Positions 52,694 to 63,100 of a DNA stretch of 64,000 nt are shown here, piece by piece. Source of the DNA: Petrimonas sulfuriphila (GTDB lineage: Bacteria > Bacteroidota > Bacteroidia > Bacteroidales > Dysgonomonadaceae); assembly GCF_051201015.1 (NCBI RefSeq), contig NZ_JBPEHI010000002.1; one strand, written 5' to 3'. The notes under the pieces were generated by a model. It was given only the letters and a program-made list of their open reading frames with translations, was not told where the DNA came from and ran no database searches. Both the position numbers and the translations under genes were made by a program. Position 1 is the first letter of the stretch, and every line of letters begins with the position of its first letter.

Positions 52694-55600
52694 ATGTTAT
52701 ATAATTATCGCCCATAATCGAAAAGCTGAAATTTGAATCGGATAATGTTCCCGCCAAATTTCTGAAATACACGATAAAGCTCGACGTCCCCTTGTTTGCC
52801 GTTGGAACATAATAAACCCGCTGGTCTGTTTCTGGTGTTATTTGAACACTGTACCCTGTGTGTCCTGCGCTGTGGTAAACCGTGTATGTTCCCGTTGCTG
52901 TTTTTTGTGCTGTCAATGTAGCATGCTTCTTTGCTCCCCATGAATTTACAAAGCCGCCTCCAATCGCTACGCTCCCGGATAGCAACACTCCAGGCGTATT
53001 CGTCGCCCCTCTCACATCCAGCCCTTTCTCTTCTGTATGATGAATGTGACCGTTTGGCCGGTAGTTCATGAAACCGTTTGTGCCCCACTCGAATCGTCTG
53101 ATAGACTCCTCAAATACCCAAGTCATTGTTGTAGCCGTATTCGTGCCAGCTTGAGATCCGGAGGAAGCATTTAAAAAAGATGTTTCAAGGACAAGAGAAT
53201 ATGTTCCGGCGGGTACTACCAGAGACACGTTGAATGGTGTTGTTTCTGTAGTCAATGATGCGCTTTCAAGAATCATGTCATACTGACTAACTATTGAATA
53301 AAATACATCGTTCTTATACAACGATAAGCCAACATACGCTTCTCCGTAATTGTAACCTGCAGCAAGTCCAGCTGATATTCTAAGAGAACCGGAGATGGAC
53401 ATATGTACTCCGTTATTCGTAATTGTAGCCGTTTCTGGAAGAATACTTGTCAGTGTCGTATTCCTTAACACGGAAGCGTTTTGAACAGACCCCGAATCGG
53501 AGCCTGAACGAATACTCTCTATTGACGGTATTGCGGATTTTGAGAAAAGCAATCTTACTATAGATGGATCTATCGAATCGAGCAACTTGACATTTCCGTT
53601 TGCGTCAACGTCCAACACCCCGATTTTACCTGTTGAATTGTGACGGAATATTATACCCGCAGTGCCGGCAATAGCATCAGCATATGTTCCTGTCCAAAAA
53701 GCGGGCAGATTTCTATTTGCGCCCCTTATTCCTGAAATACCCGCAGTTTCATCTGTTGAGTTCAATTCACGAAGCAGCATGGTTACAGCCCCTATCAATC
53801 CACCGTCTATAGTCGTACCGAACTTATCAGTAATTGCCTGGCTTTTCAATGTTTTTGCAAGAACTTCATGAGGTCTAAGCGATATTATATTTCCCGCAGC
53901 AGTTTCCTTGTACGTCCCTGATTTTGCAGAATCTAAAACGGGTGTCCAATTAACGCCGTCTGTGCTTATCTCGGTTTTTGTGCCGTAGTAGGTTCGACCG
54001 TCAAGGTAATAGTGCCATATTTGTATATAGTCGATATCGTAGTATATTTGTCCGAGGTCGATTTGAATATATACAGGACTTTCACTGTCGGGTACAGATG
54101 CATATGTTGAGAGATTGTTATCTGTAGCGTATGTTGATGGATTTGTGGTGAATGTTCCGTTAGTGGTAGGCGTTTTGCCATTTGCCAAATTTGTACCAGA
54201 TTTATTTATTATCTTTACTTCAGACCAATGGTTATCATTGTTTACAGAACTACCCTTAACCCAATCCCTTATATACCTTGCCCGCATGTACCCGTCTGCG
54301 GCGAGCTGGGCTTGTTCTGCGGTTAGTTTCGCATCACCCGCATTTTGATTTACTTTATTAGTAATTGCATTTTGAAGAAATATCCTCGCATCATAGTACT
54401 GAGAAAATGCTGTACGAATAGAGGCTCCGGCAACTGTAGAATTTACAGTTAAATTTGTGAGTACAGGCGAAAGCAGAGTGTTTAAAGCGGAGTATTTCGC
54501 TTCGTAATTCGACTTGTCAACTGCGTAGGTGTTAGCCTGCGCCAAAATTCGGGGATATTCGGCATAAATCTCCTGCCAGAGATTGCTCAGGTACTGCTTT
54601 TCCGACGGGTCGGCTAAATTGTCTGACAGTATCTCGTTAATTCTGGTCTTTTCGGTGTCGATTAGAAATTTTACATATTCTGGGGATTGACTCCATGAAG
54701 TTTTTTTGTTTCCTTCTTCCAGTTTAACTTCTTTGGCTGACACAACCAAATCAGGTGATGTTCCAGCTTGCTTGGCCAAAGCAAAATGTGTCCTCGATGC
54801 CATGTAGGCTGTTGCCACGAATGGGATATTTATTGGTGGCACAACCAGTCCAGTATTAAAGTCTGCATTATTAAGCCCTATTACTCCAGATGTACCTGTA
54901 TCTATTCTGAATTCACCTCCTAAAATGTATGTTTTCCCTTCAACTAATTGTCTGGATAAAGGTATGTGTGTCCATCCTAATGCTGTTCTCGCCACAAGGC
55001 TTGTGTCTCCAGTAATAAGATTTATTCCACCTATTTGGATATTGTTTATCTTGTCGGTCGAAAGGGTGTCTAATTTAGTCTGAATTGCCTTGTTTGCGTT
55101 TTCGATAGCTGTTTGCAATGATGCTAAAGCTGTTTTATAGGAAGTGTAATTTGAATCAACTGCGTTTTTTTCTGCAAGTGTTGTTTTTCCGTCTGTAATT
55201 GCCGTATTGATTGCCGAAAGTAAGTTGTCAACCGCACCGAAATAGGTTACCTTTGCGTTGAGCAAATCCGACTTTGGCGTTCCTTCCAAATAGGTGTTAG
55301 CGTATAATGTATTGTAGGTAGCTTCTAAATTGGATTTTTCCGTGTTGACAACGTTAATATACTTTTCAATCGCTTTGGCTTCAGATGTCTCGATCACTCC
55401 GTCCTTAAATGAGCCGTCAACATATGTATTCAGATCTCCAACTGCCATGTTCGCCGTGTTCGCCGAAGTCTGTGCGTTTCCGGCTGCGGTTAAGGCTTCT
55501 TGTTTAGCGGTGTTTATTCTTAAATTTATATCCTCGGGGGATTCATCCCAGGCTGTTGGCTTGTTTCCTTCTTCTAACTTTATCTTCTTAATATCAATCG

Positions 55601-58600
55601 GTATCCCTGTATCACCTGTTATCATAATGTGCCCTGAGTGAGAGCCAATTGGATTGCCAATAATTCCCAAATAAATATAAGTCCAAACATTGGGTTGCAC
55701 TAATGTTGTTTTAAAACCATTGTAAGGTGACGGAATAATGCTTATATACAGATTAACGGATATAGCCGTTGAGTTTGAATGTCTAACAAATATGCCTCCT
55801 GTGTACTGCTTTCCAGCCGGATATGATCGAAAATATCCATAAAGCGACAATTGTTTACCTGCATCAGGAGTATATGTATAATATTCATCTCCACCATCTG
55901 TCTTAATTGAAGAACGAGCCCCCATGCCGACATCATTTGGTAAAAACTCAGGCAGCCTAGAGTTTATTATCAGGTTTACCCCGCCTATTTGAATATTATT
56001 TACCGCCGTATCGTCCGTATAGCGTACCTTTTTTACCCAATGCGCCTGATTGTAAGTTGTGCTATCCTGCGTGGCTGTTAAGATTTCACCACTTTTGTAG
56101 GCAATGCCATTAACGGTTTGATCGGCGTTAAGTACCCACATATCACCCAGAGAGTATTTTGTAGGCTGAATTAAGTATGTGGTGCTTTTCCCGTCAGCTG
56201 TGCTCTGTGCCTGTGCCGCTTTTTGAAGCGCCAAGACGGCATCGGAGTCAGCAATTTGTGTCCACGAATACACCGTTCCATTTTTAACGAAGCGCCAACT
56301 TTTTCCTGCGTCAGCTGCTGGGGCTTGAGCCGTATTTGTAAAAGTGTCGCCTACGTGCCTATCCTTGATTGTATTTGTAGTCCAGTCAGAAGCGGGGTAA
56401 TTGGCAAGTGTCGGAGAATACGGGTAGAACCAATTGGAGACCTCTCCGTCGATTTGTGCCTGCAATTTACCAACCTCCGTATTGATGAGCGTTACATTAG
56501 CCTCCGCATCGTCTATGGCTTGTTGTGCCGCCAAAGCTGCCGCATTTGCCGCAGCCTGTGCATCCTGAACGTCTTGAGACGTGCCGGTAGCCCAGTCTTC
56601 CAGATTTGAACCGCCGGACAGGAACACGGTACTGCCAACAATCCTGTTTCCCGTCCTTTTAAAGTACGTTCCCTCTTTTCCCTCTAACGAGAATGAATTG
56701 ATACCGTTATATTGAATCCAGCTCGGAGCATCTACGCCTACACTTGAGATAATATGCGCTCCCTGTCTCGCTATGTTCGTTGAACCTAATTGAAATATAT
56801 AATCACCAACAGCGGGAATATCGCTGTTTACCGCCGCATTGGTTTTGCTCAATTCTATATAATCCGTTCCAACAGCTACGACTTTTCTCCAATAAAACTT
56901 CTGTCTTGTTCCGGTAAAAATCTGACACCTTGCGAAGTCCGTGTTTTCAAATAGGTTCGTTACCTCTCCGTTCTTTGAATCGAAGTAGCATCTATAAAAA
57001 TCGGTAAATTCTTCCACTTTAATACACAGCATGTCCGCTGCGCTTATTACAAGCTCCCCGCCTATATGCTTTGCTTCGTGAATTAAAACTGAAAAGAATT
57101 CCGCTCTTTGTCTTACCAGCAATTGATCTACCTCGGCTACGGTTGTTCCGTTTACATTTTTTATCGTAGCGCCAGACCCTAAAAGCCCGCCATCATTATA
57201 TGTCCCGACGGTAATTCCCTCTAAAAACTGGATTGTCTTTTGAGCTATGTCTGCGGTCAGCTTGGATAAGAATTGTCTGTTTCCGATAAGCCTTATAAGG
57301 CTTTCCGTCTGCTTAATATCCACGACGGAACCGCCGCCGCCGCTTAGAATGTAGTTTATCTGATTTTGTATTTTCTGTAGTGTACCGACCTGTTTTTCCT
57401 CGGTCAATGTCACCTCGTATATAGGGACAACCTCTTCACCCTCCTTTATTCTTAGATTGTCGATGATAACACTACCAGATATGTTCAAATCAGTGTCTGC
57501 AAATTGCAGGTAATCACCTTCCACTATCGTATCGTGAAGAAGCGGATTTCGTGCCATGTAGACAGGTGAAATATTAACGCTATATGTGTATCTTACATAG
57601 TCGTTCTTGGATAGATATTCCTGTCCTGCGGCGAGCAGTCTTTGCGAAGCGGCTTGTATGTAAACCTCCGGCATGTCGATGTTCAAAAGCACGAATTTAT
57701 CCTGTGCCTTTATGTTCATCGAAGCGTATGGGAAATATCTTCCTATGCCGTCATCCAGTACTCTATTACAAGTCAGAATATATTTGTTTCCCTGCTTAAC
57801 ACAGGAAACTATCTCAAACTCACGCCCGCCGTTCATTCCGGTTTTTAGACTGATAACGGCTGTTTCGGTGGTTAAATAATCGTTCAGGTCAAATCCAATA
57901 TCTTTCAAGACCAGCCTGAATTGCGGTATCTCTCCAGATTCAAATATCCCATCGTCTGCAATTGGTGTTCCATCTGTGTTTGTAGCATCCGAAACGATTT
58001 CATCCAGATTGCCGTTGTCTCCCGCATCAAGTGAAACAGGAACACCTGCGTTGATCAAGTCGGATGCGGTCATTCCCTCCAATGACGGATATATTTCGGG
58101 TAGCGTCTCGTCGCTTCCGTCGAAGAACACACTTCCCTCCATCACGCCAAGAGCAGCTATGTTCGTGCTGTCAATATACGGATTTAGCGTAGTGTAAGGG
58201 AATGACGGGAGCATGAGGTTTTGCACAGCCATGTTATCGGGAAGGTACGGCTCGGTATTGGTTAGCTTGTTGTAGTATCTGAATGGCAGGTTGCGAGTGC
58301 TCCCGTAAACCCTTAATCTTGTTATTATCTGCTGTTCGGGGTCTGCAACCCTCGTTATCTTGTTAAGTCCGTTCCCCTTTCCGTATTCAAAAACATCGCT
58401 TATGATATTCCCTGCCGTGCCGATGGTTATCGTTCTTCCACGTATAATGAAGTTTGATTTGAATATCGTTGAAGCCAAAGCAAGCGCACCCCATACGGTC
58501 AGCTTGTCTGCGGAAATGAAAACATTGGAAACGCTCACGTTGGATGCGTCCACGTTTACAGTCCACTCTTTTAATCCGGTATAAACCCTGTCAAGGTTGG

Positions 58601-58988
58601 CTTTAATCCTGTCAGCCAAGTCCTGTATGGTCAGGGCGTGAAATCCGAAAGTAGGAAGCGATGAGAAGTGTATAAGGTTGTCGTTTAAAACGTAGTCCAG
58701 AAATTCACACCTTACAAGCTCGTCCGAATAGCTGTTAAACTTTATATTGTCGTATGTGAACGCATCACCAGACTTGTTCAGTCCGGCTTTCTTTATTATT
58801 GACGGGTCGTAGTTTAACGTGAACTGTTCGCCACGGTAGGTAACATAATCCCCAATGGAGAAATCTATGGGATGAGGCGATTTGATGGATGCTGTTATGA
58901 ATTTTTCACCCATGAACGTACCGCTATACTCCAATTTGTGTATCTCGCACCGTTCTGCTCCGTTCTTGTCATATACCGTCCACGTCAT
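52692..58988 (-). CDS. giant tail-tip / receptor-binding protein
   Basis: 2098 residues. The N-terminal about 560 residues are beta-rich like tail-associated (Tal-type) hub proteins. A coiled region (AANAAALAAQQ, about 815-845) follows. Two similar modules begin NIQIGGVNLI (about residue 1005) and NIQIGGINLI (about 1320), each with a jelly-roll-like carbohydrate-binding look and ending KLEEGNKxTxW, then helical spacers. An F5/8-type (discoidin-like) domain lies at about 1595-1720 (TDNNLSTYASV, QIDLGQIYYDIDYIQIW). A C-terminal beta domain closes the chain. It links the tail tube to host-surface recognition. It overlaps the Dit-like gene by 4 bp. Confidence 0.82.
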   Translation of the reverse strand: MTWTVYDKNGAERCEIHKLEYSGTFMGEKFITASIKSPHPIDFSIGDYVTYRGEQFTLNYDPSIIKKAGLNKSGDAFTYDNIKFNSYSDELVRCEFLDYVLNDNLIHFSSLPTFGFHALTIQDLADRIKANLDRVYTGLKEWTVNVDASNVSVSNVFISADKLTVWGALALASTIFKSNFIIRGRTITIGTAGNIISDVFEYGKGNGLNKITRVADPEQQIITRLRVYGSTRNLPFRYYNKLTNTEPYLPDNMAVQNLMLPSFPYTTLNPYIDSTNIAALGVMEGSVFFDGSDETLPEIYPSLEGMTASDLINAGVPVSLDAGDNGNLDEIVSDATNTDGTPIADDGIFESGEIPQFRLVLKDIGFDLNDYLTTETAVISLKTGMNGGREFEIVSCVKQGNKYILTCNRVLDDGIGRYFPYASMNIKAQDKFVLLNIDMPEVYIQAASQRLLAAGQEYLSKNDYVRYTYSVNISPVYMARNPLLHDTIVEGDYLQFADTDLNISGSVIIDNLRIKEGEEVVPIYEVTLTEEKQVGTLQKIQNQINYILSGGGGSVVDIKQTESLIRLIGNRQFLSKLTADIAQKTIQFLEGITVGTYNDGGLLGSGATIKNVNGTTVAEVDQLLVRQRAEFFSVLIHEAKHIGGELVISAADMLCIKVEEFTDFYRCYFDSKNGEVTNLFENTDFARCQIFTGTRQKFYWRKVVAVGTDYIELSKTNAAVNSDIPAVGDYIFQLGSTNIARQGAHIISSVGVDAPSWIQYNGINSFSLEGKEGTYFKRTGNRIVGSTVFLSGGSNLEDWATGTSQDVQDAQAAANAAALAAQQAIDDAEANVTLINTEVGKLQAQIDGEVSNWFYPYSPTLANYPASDWTTNTIKDRHVGDTFTNTAQAPAADAGKSWRFVKNGTVYSWTQIADSDAVLALQKAAQAQSTADGKSTTYLIQPTKYSLGDMWVLNADQTVNGIAYKSGEILTATQDSTTYNQAHWVKKVRYTDDTAVNNIQIGGVNLIINSRLPEFLPNDVGMGARSSIKTDGGDEYYTYTPDAGKQLSLYGYFRSYPAGKQYTGGIFVRHSNSTAISVNLYISIIPSPYNGFKTTLVQPNVWTYIYLGIIGNPIGSHSGHIMITGDTGIPIDIKKIKLEEGNKPTAWDESPEDINLRINTAKQEALTAAGNAQTSANTANMAVGDLNTYVDGSFKDGVIETSEAKAIEKYINVVNTEKSNLEATYNTLYANTYLEGTPKSDLLNAKVTYFGAVDNLLSAINTAITDGKTTLAEKNAVDSNYTSYKTALASLQTAIENANKAIQTKLDTLSTDKINNIQIGGINLITGDTSLVARTALGWTHIPLSRQLVEGKTYILGGEFRIDTGTSGVIGLNNADFNTGLVVPPINIPFVATAYMASRTHFALAKQAGTSPDLVVSAKEVKLEEGNKKTSWSQSPEYVKFLIDTEKTRINEILSDNLADPSEKQYLSNLWQEIYAEYPRILAQANTYAVDKSNYEAKYSALNTLLSPVLTNLTVNSTVAGASIRTAFSQYYDARIFLQNAITNKVNQNAGDAKLTAEQAQLAADGYMRARYIRDWVKGSSVNNDNHWSEVKIINKSGTNLANGKTPTTNGTFTTNPSTYATDNNLSTYASVPDSESPVYIQIDLGQIYYDIDYIQIWHYYLDGRTYYGTKTEISTDGVNWTPVLDSAKSGTYKETAAGNIISLRPHEVLAKTLKSQAITDKFGTTIDGGLIGAVTMLLRELNSTDETAGISGIRGANRNLPAFWTGTYADAIAGTAGIIFRHNSTGKIGVLDVDANGNVKLLDSIDPSIVRLLFSKSAIPSIESIRSGSDSGSVQNASVLRNTTLTSILPETATITNNGVHMSISGSLRISAGLAAGYNYGEAYVGLSLYKNDVFYSIVSQYDMILESASLTTETTPFNVSLVVPAGTYSLVLETSFLNASSGSQAGTNTATTMTWVFEESIRRFEWGTNGFMNYRPNGHIHHTEEKGLDVRGATNTPGVLLSGSVAIGGGFVNSWGAKKHATLTAQKTATGTYTVYHSAGHTGYSVQITPETDQRVYYVPTANKGTSSFIVYFRNLAGTLSDSNFSFSIMGDNYIT

Positions 58989-59482
58989 GCCAGTCCTGTT
59001 ACATTGTTGTTTACATCATACGTGGGAGAAACCGTTGAAATCGGGTCTGTAACCCTGAAAGTTACGGTAAACACCCGCAAATCGTCGGTAATTGATTGGG
59101 ACTGTTCAGGATTGTAACTTACAAATCTCACTCCTTTGCGCCCTATGTTCGTATGTGAATTGTATATCTTTAGTTTTACTCCGTTACCGTCGTGCCCTAA
59201 AAGATACTTTATGAAGTCGGATACTTTCGTTTCGGCTGTTCCTATAGTTCCAGAATAGCCTATCTGTATTTCCAGATCGTATGCTTTCAATGGTAATATT
59301 GCTGGCTCGAACGAATCTTCACCGTTTTCATCCACCCAGTCGTCGGTCACTATGTCCTTTGCCTCCAGCGATGATTGTGGCGGGAATGATGTGCACACCA
59401 TGCTAAAGTCCGTGATAAGGTCTTTTACCGGAGAGCCGGATTTTTCCTTTTGAAATATTATGCTGTGTCCTTTTATAGCCAT
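58985..59482 (-). CDS. Dit-like distal tail protein
   Basis: 165 residues, all-beta character with a Gly/Thr end. Its position between the tape measure block and the long tail-tip protein is that of the distal tail protein in siphoviruses. Sequence similarity is not evident by eye, so the assignment rests mainly on gene order and size. It has a strong promoter of its own about 47 nt upstream. Confidence 0.55.
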   Translation of the reverse strand: MAIKGHSIIFQKEKSGSPVKDLITDFSMVCTSFPPQSSLEAKDIVTDDWVDENGEDSFEPAILPLKAYDLEIQIGYSGTIGTAETKVSDFIKYLLGHDGNGVKLKIYNSHTNIGRKGVRFVSYNPEQSQSITDDLRVFTVTFRVTDPISTVSPTYDVNNNVTGLA

Positions 59483-59528
59483 AATAAATAATTTTTATTT
59501 CATTGAACCAAACATTTATACACCACTC

Positions 59529-59560
59529 CAAATATACTAATTTATTGCTTAATTACCAAA
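59529..59560 (-). promoter_or_regulatory. internal late-operon promoter before the Dit-like gene
   Basis: On the minus strand: TTTG (59557-59560), 20 nt, TATATTTG (59529-59536), both boxes exact. It lies in an unusually AT-rich 150-bp gap (59483-59632), the only sizeable gap inside the tail block. Confidence 0.7.
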
Positions 59561-59632
59561 GGTTTGTTGTTATATTTACAACAGTATTAGTGTTGAAATC
59601 AAAACAAATGATCGAACTTTGACATCTTTATT

Positions 59633-60145
59633 CTATCTTTGCGAAAACCATTCACTCGTACCCCGAACAACAACATTTCCAGAATAGGAAATGGAACACT
59701 CGCCGTGTCGGTAAACATTTACCGTAGCTAATTCTTTTTGAATTACATGGACTTTTGCATTGCCGTACACGTTGACGAATATTTTTGACGAACCGGATGC
59801 TTCGATTTCCAGTTCCGAATCGTCCTTTATATATATATCCCTTACTGCAAATCCGCCAAAGATCAGCTTCCCGCTGCTTTTGCCCAGAACAACACAGTCA
59901 TTTTCTGGATTAACCTTGTAGAATTCCGTATCAACGAATAGGTTGTTTTTGTCAAGCAATTCATTGTCGAAGTTTGAAATGATAAACTCGTTTGCGGGAT
60001 ATCCAGATTCAAAACAGAAGTCGATACCTCTCTTGTACATATCGATCAACTTTTGCGGTGATTTGTCGCTCGTCCACATTTTCTGCCAGTTCTGGCAAAG
60101 ACCAAATTCTATTGCCTGTTTCCTTAACTCTTTATTTACGTCCAT
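59633..60145 (-). CDS. beta-solenoid phage protein of unknown function
   Basis: 170 residues. A helical N-terminus (KELRKQAIEFGLCQNWQKMW) leads to a short-strand, hydrophobic/polar-alternating beta-solenoid (about 70-165: VNVYGNAKVHVIQ, VNVYRHGECSISYSGNVVVRG). Similar proteins occur in Bacteroides phages and conjugative elements, but I know no function. It starts 1 bp after the tape measure gene stop, so it is in the same transcript, and is followed by the 150-bp gap. A structural decoration, assembly or moron role are all possible. Confidence 0.7.
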   Translation of the reverse strand: MDVNKELRKQAIEFGLCQNWQKMWTSDKSPQKLIDMYKRGIDFCFESGYPANEFIISNFDNELLDKNNLFVDTEFYKVNPENDCVVLGKSSGKLIFGGFAVRDIYIKDDSELEIEASGSSKIFVNVYGNAKVHVIQKELATVNVYRHGECSISYSGNVVVRGTSEWFSQR

Positions 60146-60146
60146 G

Positions 60147-63100
60147 TTATTTTATCTTTAATGATTTTGTTCCTGCTGAAACGGAATTGAAAAAGTCGAC
60201 CAGTTCACCAGCAAGAGTGGCTGCCCTTTCCGTATGACGTGCTATATTCTGCAACTGGATGAGCTGCGCCTTTGAAATGGAGGTCATTTCAGGAACGTCA
60301 TTTTCAATATATTTTCTTACCAATGACAGTTGATTTGCCAAGTCTGCACGCATACCGTTTATATACGATGACAACAGGCTTGCGGTATCCTCCGTGATGC
60401 CTTTTATCCCTGCGGATAATCCTCCCTTAGCGTCCTTGTCTTTCAGGCTTACACCGTAGTTCTTGTCCATGTACTCGTTCAGCCTGTCGAGTGCTTCGTA
60501 GTATGCTTCGGACTTCTTCTCACCCTTCATCAGGATGTCAGCAAGACCTTGCATTTCTTTTTCGTCGAGAACGCCATCTGCGCCTAAATATCCGCTACTG
60601 CCGTTAGTTCCGTATAATGCTTTCCTTACATCTTCCATCATCGGCTGTAAGATTTGCATCTTTAGAATATCGTTCATCACCTGACCCAAAAGCTCGCCAG
60701 CTGTTTTTCTGAACGCCTCCGCTCCGTCTTCGCCTTTTTTCCACGCATCAAATAAAGAATCACCGAGTTGTGAAGCCCATTGTTTCAAGTCTATGCTTAA
60801 CAGGTCTTTCGCCGCATCCTCCGAAAAATATCTGATCTGTTCTTCCGTCTCTTTTATCTGGTCTTCGTAGTCGGCTAACTTATCCTTGTCGGACTTCTTT
60901 TTAGCCTCTTCCGATTTTTTCTGTATTTCAAGCTGTTTTAATTGAAGTTGTAGGTTTTTCTTCTGCTCCTGAACAAGCTGCATCTGATTACCCAAGGCTC
61001 TCCCAAGCGCCTTTTCTATTGCATTGTAAGCGGATTGGAGTTTTCTTACTTCGGCTTCGCTGTTTTTGATTGCCCGGTCTAATTTCTTGTCGTGGATGTT
61101 TACGATACCGCTTAGCGTCTGGCTTATTCCCTTTACTACCTCCGCAGCCCCCTGAGCCATCATTAACGGGTTCCCGCTCATCAGTCCGGCAACACCCTTT
61201 CCGATGCTTGTAACGCCACCAAGTATCTCCATTGCACTATCTATGCTGTCAGTAACTTCCTCTCCGGCACCGAATGTTTCAGCCATCTTTCCCAGTGCCT
61301 GCCATGTCTGCATCGTGGTCTGTGCAAACTTGTCTATCTCGTTAAGGGAGTTCGATATTTGAATGGATGCGTCCTGCGTGTCGTCCGCTGCATTCTGCTT
61401 CTCTATATCGGTTGTGGCATTCTTTGCATCCTTTGCCGCCTTTGCGAATTTTCTCAATCCGTCCGCCAAGCTGCTGAACGGGTCTCTGCTCTCGTTTTCG
61501 TCCCTCAATCTCTTAAGAACGGCCATTAACTCCTTGAACTCGTTTATAGGCAGATTCCTCCCGGTTGTCCTTTTGAATTCCTCCAACTTGGTTATTATGT
61601 TGTTCATTGTAAGAGACGACAGCCTACCCGCATCCTCGAAAGCCTTAGCCCATAACTCTGAATCCTTGAACTCCTTGAATTCCAGAGAAGCAAGCGACTC
61701 GTTCATTCTCTTTGCTGCTTCATCTACAGCCTCCTGCGATGCGCCGTTGGCAATCAGGTCGGCTATATCCTTTTCTCCCTGTGCGATTATGTCTTTTCTT
61801 TGCTGTTCGTAGTTCTTGAATGTAGAGAGAAGATTTGCAGCCCGCATCAGGCTTTCATCCGACAGCTTTTTCGATTCATCCTGATACGCTTTGACAAGAG
61901 CGGATGTTTTGCCACCGAACAAACCGCCAGCCCTATCAGACCCACCCTTGATCACCTCGTCAAATGACAACCCGAACCTATTATCTTTTATCTCGGCTTC
62001 GATTTCTTTTTGTAACTGTTCCAATACAGACTTGAACCCGATTTTTCTACCAAATGCTGCGTTCATGGAGAAATTCACGTCACCGGATTCTTTCATCAGT
62101 TTTGAGAACAAGTCCCATTTCGCAACGGTTTCGGTAATCTGTTTTTCTGCATCCTTTAGGGTTGTTTCAATACTTTCCTTGTCCAGCCCTGTTAATGCTT
62201 TTGCAGCCTCTATTCTGGCCTCCTTGCTGCCAGTTTTTCTTATCCTTTCGAGTTCGGCACGAAGCGTGTCTGGATTGAAGTCCGGGAATATCGCACTTGC
62301 CACAACCTTTGCCTTGTCTGCTCCGACTATTCTCGCCCATTCCCTATAAAGAGAATTGGCTTCCATTAATAGGGAAACACGTTCCTTAAGCGGGTCATTG
62401 GATTTGGAAATTTCATCTTTTTCGTCTTCACCGCCGGGAAGCATATCTATTCCGGCTTTTTTTGCCATTTCATAGCCTTTATTGAGAGCCTCCCTGTATG
62501 ATTTTCCAAGTTCAATGGCTTCTTCTTCGGCCTTTTTTGCTCTTTGTTCCCTTTTGCCGAGTACAAACTCATCGTCTGCACCGAAAATGGAAGCTATCTT
62601 TCCGTCTTTCATCGCATTGATAAAAGCCTTTGGGCGAAAAGCAAATTCACTATATTGTCGCAACCACTCACCCGCCTTGTCCATCCACTTTACGTCAGTA
62701 TTCTGTCTCTCTGCTGCGGCTTCGGATGCTTTCTTTTGCATTTCAGCAAGAAAAGAATTAGCCATAGCCATTTGAAACATGACGTTAAGGTATTCTTGTT
62801 TTTTATCGAGCAATGTCTGGATTGCCGTATTTAAATCATCCGTTTCTCCAATATTCGCCCCTATCGACTTGTTATACTCGTCTATCGCATCTTTTGCGGT
62901 GATGAATTTCCCGTCGACGTTCCCAAGTATTCCCTCCAGCTTGGCCACATCCTTTATGGCATTCCCGTACTCGCTATTCCCGTCCCTTAATGATTTTACG
63001 AAAGCATCATGGGCTTTTGTCGCCGATTTTGTCTTGAAAATCATGTCAACCAACTTTCCACCATATAGGGTTAATAGCGTTACTGCCGCAATAATAGCCG

